A stretch of 60,000 nucleotides of DNA from Diphasiastrum complanatum (Eukaryota > Streptophyta > Lycopodiopsida > Lycopodiales > Lycopodiaceae): the NCBI GenBank assembly GCA_029204225.1, contig CM055095.1, forward strand, positions 78,007,488 through 78,067,487. The letters are read 5' to 3'. Shown in pieces: positions 53,346-60,000 of this stretch; within the stretch, counting starts at the first letter, position 1, and each line of letters begins with the position of its first letter. The position numbers and the translations under genes are program-made. The notes under the pieces are model-generated. The model had not been told where the DNA came from, ran no database searches, and saw nothing but the letters and a program-made list of their open reading frames with translations.

Positions 53346-55451
53346 GTGCCAATGGATCCAATGGGTCAACCCATACTTGTCACTCCCTTGAAAGCAATCC
53401 GGAGGGCACCTCAGATGGAGATACCTAAATATGACGGATCGTCAGATCCCATCCACTTCCTCCAGATCTACCAGCAAGCTTGTGAAATCTACGATGATCG
53501 GACACCTACAGAAAAATTGATGTTGTTCCTCATGTCACTAGTAGTTGTGGCTTGGTTTTTCAACTTGTCAGAGGAAGAAAAATCCACCTGGGAAACAGTT
53601 AAAGTGGCTCTCATCATGCGCTTTAAACCAAGGAAGTTTCTAGAAGGTCCATTTCTCCTCTTCAGCAGGGTCAAGATGGAAAAAAGAGAAAGGGTCAGGG
53701 ACTATATTGAGCGGGTCAAACATCTACAATCCGAGTGCAGTGCAGTCCTAACTCTCAATCATGCGGTTGTCATGTGGTTCCTTGCGGGGGTATCACATAG
53801 TATCAGGAGAGAACTGAAATGACAGGAGCAATACGCTACTCTACAAGAAGTTATGGAGGATGTCATCAGGGAAGAGGATGAGGGATCAAACGACGAATAT
53901 CCAATCACCCATACTCCTACTCCCTCGATAGCGTCATCATCATCAAATGCTTCTAATCTATCCACATAACTGATGTTGGAACAGATGACAAAATTTCACA
54001 AACAATAGATGGAGGAACTTACGGCACAATTTGATCAGAAACTGAAAGCCTTACAAGGAGTTGTAACAACAACGCCCAATCTACCGAAACAAAACCAGCT
54101 ACAGTGTCCTTGTTGCAAAAATGTATGGTGTTCAGTATGCACACAAAACCATACCACCAATGAGTGTCCAATCCTAAAGCAAAATCTGAGACTGAATCAG
54201 AGATTTTGCCATTTGTGCAATGCAACATCGCACGATATGGCCTTTTGTCCATTTACCCCCTGGATTGTCCAACAGAAGAGGAGTCCTTATCCGACTTCTT
54301 ATCCATATCAACAAGGGGCACCAAATGCGGCACCAAGGTATGGCGTGCCGATTAATCAACAGTGCATGGCCTTATCTGCACCACCAGGGCCAACTAATCA
54401 ACAAGTGGCCCACTTAAACTTGACAACAGTAGAGCCAAAGATGCTAGTACCACCTCAACCTGAGCAGTAGCCATGGTATGGGCCGAAAGAACCATATATG
54501 GATCCTGTCATAAATGAATATATTGCAGCCTATGCAGCTCAAACTTAGCGTCAAGACAGAAGAAATTACGGCTACTACGGATTCGGTGAAAGACACAGAA
54601 TTGCTGAATGTCCTTACAAGGGATAGTATACATCCTGCTGCCGAGAATGCGATTATGGACACTACTTCAAGAACTATCCATTAAGACCTGGGACTAGCGT
54701 GCCATTGAACTTCACTGCAAAAAAACGAGCAACAGTTCCAGCAGGGATGCCACCGAAAAAGCAACATTTCCATGCCCCTGTATTAGCCGTCATGTGAACA
54801 CAAAAGAAGAAGGAAGTGGCTCCCTCACCACCACCATCGGTCACTGATGAACAACCCTCAACTTCAGTGCCATATCCGAATGTGAGAGAAGAAAGGAGAT
54901 AGTACCATAAGATACGAAATTGGTTACAAAGAGCACAAGCAAAGGAAAAAGAGCAAGAAAAGGCCAACCCTATGGAACCTCCTGCTGATGAAGAACTAGA
55001 ACCACGAATGGGCTCACCACTGCATAGTGATCATAATGATCGATTGCATCATCATGAACCACCTTTCCACATGGTGGAACCCGAGGAACCGTGCATTGAA
55101 ATGCTCACAAGCCTGCTAACAAGCCGTGTTAGTGTACCCCTCGGAGAGTTACTGCAAATTATGCCACAAGTTAAAGGCCTTTTGGATGAATGGGCCAAAA
55201 CAAACATGGAACCAATAGCACCAGAGCCCATATATTGTAGGGGGGGCTACAATGAGACAAGTAACGTCCTCCACATCGGGGCAGTGTGGGAGAGTGAGAA
55301 ACACAACATCACCCTACCAATCAAACACAAGAGATTCAAGGACGAGGCAACAATGGTAGATGGAGGATCAAGTCTCAATTTGATCTCTAATAATTTGTAT
55401 CAAAAGTGGGATTTACAGGAATTGAAGCCAGCAAAATTCGCCACAAACTAG
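53346..55451 (+). pseudogene. Athila-like Gag and N-terminal protease in one frame with eight stops
   Basis: A single frame from MDPMGQPILVTPLKAIRRA to KWDLQELKP. The Gag capsid region (53400-53822) has PKYDGSSDPIHFLQIYQQAC and VRDYIERVKHLQSE. The nucleocapsid region reads CPCCKNVWCSVCTQNHTTNEC and then CHLCNATSHDMAFC (54100-54250): two CCHC-type fingers preceded by an extra CPCC. The protease start is MVDGGSSLNLIS near 55352. I count eight in-frame stops before 55440: five TAG, one TAA, two TGA. No frameshift is needed until about 55425. Confidence 0.85.
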
Positions 55452-55624
55452 CGGATCAATCCTATGTAAAACCAAAGGTTGTAGTTGCTAATATCCTTGT
55501 AAATATAGCAGGCATGCAGTTTGTGATTTCTTTTGTAGTGGTGGATATACCGGAGTCTCCATCTGCATACCATGTTTTACTGGGAAGGCCATGGTTGAGG
55601 ACTGCGCAAGTAGTTCACAACTAG
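55406..55624 (+). pseudogene. Athila-like protease C-terminal part
   Basis: Frame-shifted continuation: VVVANILVNIAGMQFVISFV, then SAYHVLLGRPWLRTAQVV, the LLGRPWL motif typical of Gypsy proteases. Stops and shifts follow, in a region (55625-56000) with residual spacer sequence. Confidence 0.8.
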
Positions 55625-56029
55625 AGTATTGGAAAACTCACCTTTGAGAATAGAGAATAGGCTGTAAAGGTCGATCCAACCACATGGGCGGTAAAACCTA
55701 TTGCACCCAAGGCTGATGACGGATCATCTACGATAGATCATACAATTGATCGCCCAAGGCAAGCCAAGGGTGGTCACTACGATTCAGAGATAGATGTCGT
55801 GATATGGACGGATGCATGGACCAGTGGAAGGCACCAGTGGAACAAGTCTTCAAGGGACCTGTGCGGATGCAACCGATGAATCTTGCTGAGCCAAGTGATG
55901 AAGAAAAGATCGTACATGTGGGGGAGCAGTTAACACCCACACAATTCAAGCGGCTATGATCGTTGTTGGTGGAGTACAGGGATTGTTTTGCCTAGAATTA
56001 CAATAATCTGAAGGACATCCCACCAATAG

Positions 56030-56826
56030 TAGTCCAACACACCATATCTTTGGTGGATGGAGGAGTTCCCAAGGTGAGTCATTATTACCGTTGCAATCCG
56101 AACTACACGGAGCTGATCAAACAAGAGTTGCAGAAGCTGTTAGACGTTGATTTCATTTACGAAATCGAACACATTGAATGAATATCACCAATAGTTATAG
56201 TACCCAAGAAGAACGACAAAATACGAATCTGTGTGAATCTGAAGGCCCTAAATGCAGTCACCAAAAAGGATCATTTTCCTTCACCCTTTACGAAAATTGT
56301 CCTTGATAGGGTAGCCTGAGCCGAAGCCTACAGTCTTCTAGACGACATCAACAGTTACAATCAAGTGAAGATAGCACCTCAAGACCAACATAAGACAACA
56401 TTTGCCACGGAATGGGAAACCTATGCCTATAAGATGGTGCCATTCGGACTTTGTAATGCCCCAAGCACCTTCCAGCGAGTCATGCAGGTGACATTCAAAG
56501 AGAATTTGCAGAAACTTCTGGAAATTTTCTTGGACGATCTGTGCATGCATGGACCAAACTCTAAACACTTATCCAACCTGGAGAAGGTGCTACAAAAATG
56601 CTGTGAATTCCAGATCTCCTTGAATCTAGAAAAATGTCAATTTTGGGTTGCCCATGGCTTGATTCTTGGCCATATATTGTCTAGACATGAGATCGCCATA
56701 GACCTATCGAAAACCAGGATTATTGTTGATCTACCACCACCAAGAATGATCCGCGAGATCTACATCTTTATGGGTCACGCTAACTATTACCGGATTTTCA
56801 TTCTAGATTTTGCCGAGTTAGCATGA
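56030..56826 (+). pseudogene. Athila-like reverse transcriptase
   Basis: Readable from YYRCNPNYTELIKQELQKLL through ISPIVIVPKKNDKIRICVNL and YSLLDDINSYNQVKIAPQDQ to MVPFGLCNAPSTFQRVMQV. The catalytic box reads FLDD (56526-56537), then LEKCQFWVAHGLILGHILS and MGHANYYRIFILDFAELA. Stops at 56179 (TGA) and 56318 (TGA) interrupt the first third; the rest is open from 56365 to 56826. Confidence 0.88.
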
Positions 56827-57260
56827 CAAATTTACAAACTCACATTAGATCCACATTGGAATGAGAAAGCCCTAAAGGCTTTCCAAAAACTTAAAGATGC
56901 ATTGGTCTCAACACCAATCCTACCTCCGCACCCAATTGGTAAATTGAATTTCATGTGCATATGGATGCATCGAAGTATGTAGTTGGAGCAGTCTTAACCT
57001 AGCCAGGAGAATACAAAAAAGATTTTTCGATCCGATTTGCAAGCCGATAGCTCAGTGATACATAAATGAATTATTCAACTACAGAGCGGGAAGCCCTGGC
57101 AATGATATTTGCGGTTAAGAGGTTTTGGCATTACTTGATGGCCACACACGTTGCCTTTTATACGGACCATCAACCCTTGCTCTATCTCATTAACAAAGCC
57201 TACAACACAGGGACATTCAAATGAAGAACCGTACTCAAGCATCTACAGGCCATAAACTGT
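56827..57260 (+). pseudogene. Athila-like RNase H, decayed
   Basis: WNEKALKAFQKLKDALVSTP, then after a frameshift VHMDASKYVVGAVLT, YSTTEREALAMIFAVKRFWH and YTDHQPLLYLINKAYNTGTF: the D, E and D residues are visible. Stops are TAG, TAG, TAA and TGA. Homology ends near 57240. Confidence 0.85.
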
Positions 57261-57414
57261 AGCAAAATGACATCCACTAGATAAATTAAATTCTCCACAA
57301 ATAAAATACTTATCTTGTGAGAATGTCTGTGAGATCCATGATTCCTCAAATAAAATATTGGAGTAGAGAGATTCAAAACATTGATTCGAATTTTTACTCA
57401 ATAATAGATCAAGA

Positions 57415-57680
57415 ATAAATCATCACACTTAAGAATCATTACAATTCCTTATAATCCACTAACAACAATTAAGTAACTGTTTATGATCTGTCAACCATAA
57501 ATATTTAGATTTGTATGATTCGTCAATCATAACTTTTTGGAATCCAAAACTATAATCATCTATAGGATACTGGAGTATATGTCCAACATAACTCAAGAAA
57601 AGTAAGAATCATTCCAAAATCTATCCCAACAGGAAAATACTGGATTTAGGAATACTTTCGAAACATGATTCTTTAACTAA
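57415..57680. repeat. Dispersed repeat, partner of 24457-24700
   Basis: It begins AATCATCACACTTAAGAATC as in the partner and continues with the same order of words. An additional segment with ATACTGGATTTAGGAATACT is present only here. From 57681 to 58159 I see no gene. Confidence 0.8.
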
Positions 57681-58159
57681 GGAAGCACTTATTACGGATG
57701 TTCTTGGATTTGGATATTTTCATATATCATCTTTCCAGTTCGCTTTTATTGAAATTTGTAATTTCTTTAAAAGGAGGGGTGAAGTGATGGGATAAAATTC
57801 TATTTGGGAATCTATTGGTTGCATAGCTTTCAAAAGAAAGCCAGTTAGGGTATAGAAATGAGATTGGATCTGAAAGGAATTTCAGATAGATTCAGAGTAA
57901 GATACCTAATTGGAACTTTTTGAATAAGAGAAATTCTCTAGGGATTGTGTGGACAATCTAGAACTAAAACATGATTGATTATTGAAACATTATCTATAAG
58001 TAGTACAGTAAAAGGTTAAAAGTTACTAATTCCATTTTAATTGGAATAGTAGTAAGTTTGATCAGAATTTAAGTTGGAGAGTTTTGTATTTGAAATAACG
58101 TAATCTTAGTTTTAGTACTAGGATCAGAGAGGGGTTGTTTGAGTGGAAGAAATATCTGA

Positions 58160-58944
58160 AGAGAAAATGAAGTTATTGCTAGAGGACCTAGAATTGGTAA
58201 ATTGTACAAACTAGATTCCAGGGAGAGTGCTAACATTTCATATATTGCTTATGAGACCAAGGTTCTTCAGGAGGATCTGTGGCATAAGAGATTGGGTCAT
58301 CCCAATTTCAAAGCCATGCAATCTATGGTCAAGGAAAAGCTATTGGACTACCAAAGACACTGTCAAAGGAGCTTCAACCTTGTGAAGCTTGTGTTTTGGC
58401 AAAATCATATAGAAGGCCTTTTCCTAGATCAAACATCAAAACAAAGCAACCATTTGAACTCATGCACTCTGAGGTTCATTTCTCATCAACTAAGACCAAA
58501 GGAGGAGCAAATTGCTTTGTTTCCTTTGTAGATGATTATACAAGATATTCTTGGATCTATATGTTGTCTTCTAAAGCCATGGTCTATGGTGTTTTTCCTA
58601 CTTTCAAAACTTATGTAGAAAAGTAGTTTACTTTCAAGTTGAAAGCTTTGAGAAGTGACAGTGGAGGAGAATACACTTCCAATAAGTTTAAAGACTTCTG
58701 TGAGAGAGAGGGCATTCAAAGAGAGTTTTCTTATTCATATACTCCTCAACAAAATGGAGTTGCTGAGAGAAAAAGTAGAACTTTGTGTGAATGTGCAAAA
58801 GCCATTAGGCTAGAAGCTTCTTTGCCTAAAGAGTTTTGGGGAGAGGCAGTTGCATGTGCAAACTATCTTTGTAATAGGCTTCCTAATCTTGCAATAGGAG
58901 GAGAAACACCATTTGAGATGTTGTATAAGAAAAGCCTAAAGTAG
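58160..58944 (+). pseudogene. Copia-3 integrase
   Basis: The zinc-binding part LWHKRLGHPNFKAMQSM is followed by a frameshift near 58345. The core continues in other frames: MHSEVHFSSTKTKGGANCF, where the usual HSD is HSE, so the first catalytic Asp is Glu. A TAG follows TYVEK (58624-58626). LRSDSGGEYTSNKFKDFC and NGVAERKSRTLCECAKAI keep the second Asp and the Glu. It ends at TAG 58942 after YKKSLK. Confidence 0.88.
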
Positions 58945-58976
58945 ATCATCTTAGGATTTTTGGCTGTGTATGCTTT

Positions 58977-59580
58977 GTGCATGTGCCTCTAGAAACTAGG
59001 AAGAAGGAAGATCCTAGTGCAATTAAAGAAATTTTTGTAGGATATGCGTCTACTAAAAAAGCATACAAAGTATATCTTCTTTCTACTGACAAAAATGTTG
59101 TTAGTAAAGATGTGATCTTCCATGAAGAACAGAAGTTTAACTTGGATGATGCACAGATCAAGGAGTCTCATGCAAGATCAAACATCAATTTTGATGCTGC
59201 ACAAGAAGTGGTGAGGCCAAGGCTTGAGGAGGAGCAAATTCAAGTTACCACACCAAGAAGATCTACAAGAGCAAGATTTGAGCCAAGGAGGCTCACATAT
59301 GATGAAGAAGTAAGGCAAATGGAAGGCGAAACATTCTATCATGCTCTCTTCATATCAGATGAAGAGCCTAAAGATGTCCAAGAAGCTCTTCAATCCAAGA
59401 TGTGGGTTGAAGCAATGACCCAAGAGTTTGAAGCCTTGATGTCAAACAACAATGGGAGCTTGTGGAGCCACCAAACAACATGCATGTGATTGGATGTAAG
59501 TGGGTATTCAGAATCAAGTATAATCATGATGGATCTATCAATAAGTATAAAGCAAGACTTTGTGCCAAAGGCTACTTTTT
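58977..59580 (+). pseudogene. Copia-3 integrase C-terminus to start of RT
   Basis: VPLETRKKEDPSAIKEIFVG, STRARFEPRRLTYDEEV, VQEALQSKMWVEAMTQEFEA, then after a frameshift near 59450 VIGCKWVFRIKYNHDGSINK and KARLCAKG. Homology ends here at the deletion junction. Confidence 0.88.
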
Positions 59581-59829
59581 ATAAAAAATGACAATATTTT
59601 TGCTCATGCTCTTACAAATAATCCAGTGTTCCATGCAAGGAGCAAACACATTGAGGTAGCTCATCATTTCGTAAGAGAAAAAGTCATTGGAAGAGAGATA
59701 TCACTGGAGCATGTTGAATATTCAAAGTGTGTTGCAGATCTTCTCACCAAGCCACTACTCAAGAATGTCTTTATCAAGATGAGGTCTAATCTTGGCCTAA
59801 TTTTGAAGTCTATGTTGATAGGAACATAA
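59581..59829 (+). pseudogene. Copia-3 RNase H C-terminal remnant
   Basis: The frame NDNIFAHALTNNPVFHARSK, then HIEVAHHFVREKVIGREISL and VADLLTKPLLKNVFIKMRSN, corresponds to the last 80 residues of Copia Pol. In Copia-2 about 1.1 kb separates CAKG from this block; here it is about 40 bp, so the RT catalytic core and most of RNase H are deleted. Confidence 0.88.
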
Positions 59830-59843
59830 ATTTGAAGGAGGAG

Positions 59844-60000
59844 TGTGAAGATTATTAAAATATTATCTTCCTATCTTGAGTTTGGGGCCATGTCCATGGT
59901 TATTTCCATTGTATTGGTGTACATAAAAGGTATGTGAATTGAGCACATAAACTCCTAGAATAGGTCGAGTTTGAGTTAGGTAGATTCAATTTTGATGACA
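59844..60000 (+). repeat. Copia-3 3' LTR, partial
   Basis: TGTGAAGATTATTAAAATAT follows the polypurine tract directly. Only the first 157 bp lie in the window. Confidence 0.8.

Larger units (their letters stand above)
51948..57260 (+). mobile_element. Athila/Tat-like Ty3/Gypsy relic, 3' truncated
   Basis: The order is a primer-binding site of the Athila type at 51948, a long repeated leader, gag with two zinc fingers, protease, RT and RNase H. Homology is lost within RNase H at about 57260, before any integrase. The 5' LTR should end at about 51946; its left end is unknown. Many stops make it an old relic. Confidence 0.75.
58160..60000 (+). mobile_element. Copia-3: 5'-truncated Copia relic with internal deletion; 3' LTR runs off the window
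   Basis: Homology starts abruptly at about 58160, inside the segment before the integrase (IARGPRIGKLYKLDS). It continues through integrase and the start of RT, then jumps at about 59575 to the end of RNase H. A polypurine tract (GAAGGAGGAG, 59834-59843) and TGTGAAGATT (59844) mark the 3' LTR. No gag, protease or 5' LTR. It belongs to the same branch as Copia-2 (HARSKHIEVAHHFVREK shared) but has a different LTR. Confidence 0.9.

Overview
The window looks like nuclear DNA of a land plant with a repeat-rich, AT-rich genome. The evidence is one plant-type CHX cation/H+ exchanger gene with two GT-AG introns, plant lineages of Ty1/Copia and Ty3/Gypsy retrotransposons primed by initiator-Met tRNA (or, in one case, an Athila/Tat-type primer site), and CACTA (En/Spm) transposon debris. 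The species cannot be named from this sequence. A short F-box relic and the element families are compatible with a non-flowering plant, but this is a weak impression.

Layout. 1-6.2 kb: promoter region with small tandem repeats, then the only intact host gene, a CHX17-type exchanger (exons 1530-1760, 2582-3583, 4483-5784; 844 aa). 6.2-10.4 kb: non-coding sequence, a dispersed repeat and a scrambled Gypsy relic on the minus strand. 10.5-18.3 kb: a CACTA fragment with palindromic subterminal sequence, interrupted by a nearly intact minus-strand Copia element (here Copia-1, 11980-17811, 5-bp target duplication ATTAT). 18.3-28.3 kb: Gypsy gag and pol relics, a long decayed open frame of unknown function (19.5-22.3 kb) that stops at a polypurine tract, a Gag-like relic, LTR-like repeats, a 270-bp tandem repeat and a minisatellite. 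28.3-35.0 kb: a long foldback (inverted-repeat) element split by a chromodomain Gypsy element (28664-34936, target duplication CTCAA). 35-42.2 kb: a second CACTA relic, dispersed repeats and an F-box relic. 42274-48420: a damaged Copia element (Copia-2, target duplication ATTGA). 48.4-60 kb: a 133-bp TC microsatellite, LTR-like repeats, an Athila/Tat-like Gypsy relic (51.9-57.3 kb) and a Copia relic with most of its reverse transcriptase deleted, whose 3' LTR runs off the window (Copia-3).

How the parts relate. The window is a stack of nested insertions around one gene. Three elements are delimited to the base by LTRs, primer-binding site, polypurine tract and matching 5-bp target duplications. 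LTR pairs differ by about 2% (Copia-1), 3.3% plus two indels (Copia-2) and 3.6% plus one indel (chromovirus), counted by eye, so Copia-1 is the youngest. Stops in the old relics are strongly biased to TAG/TAA where Gln codons would be expected, as cytosine-methylation decay would produce.

The best candidates for something undescribed are the roughly 900-codon unknown frame at 19.5-22.3 kb, the foldback element restored only when the chromovirus is removed, the palindromic CACTA end at 10.5-10.9 kb, and the repeated leader of the Athila-like element. All coordinates and comparisons were made by reading; no database search was run.
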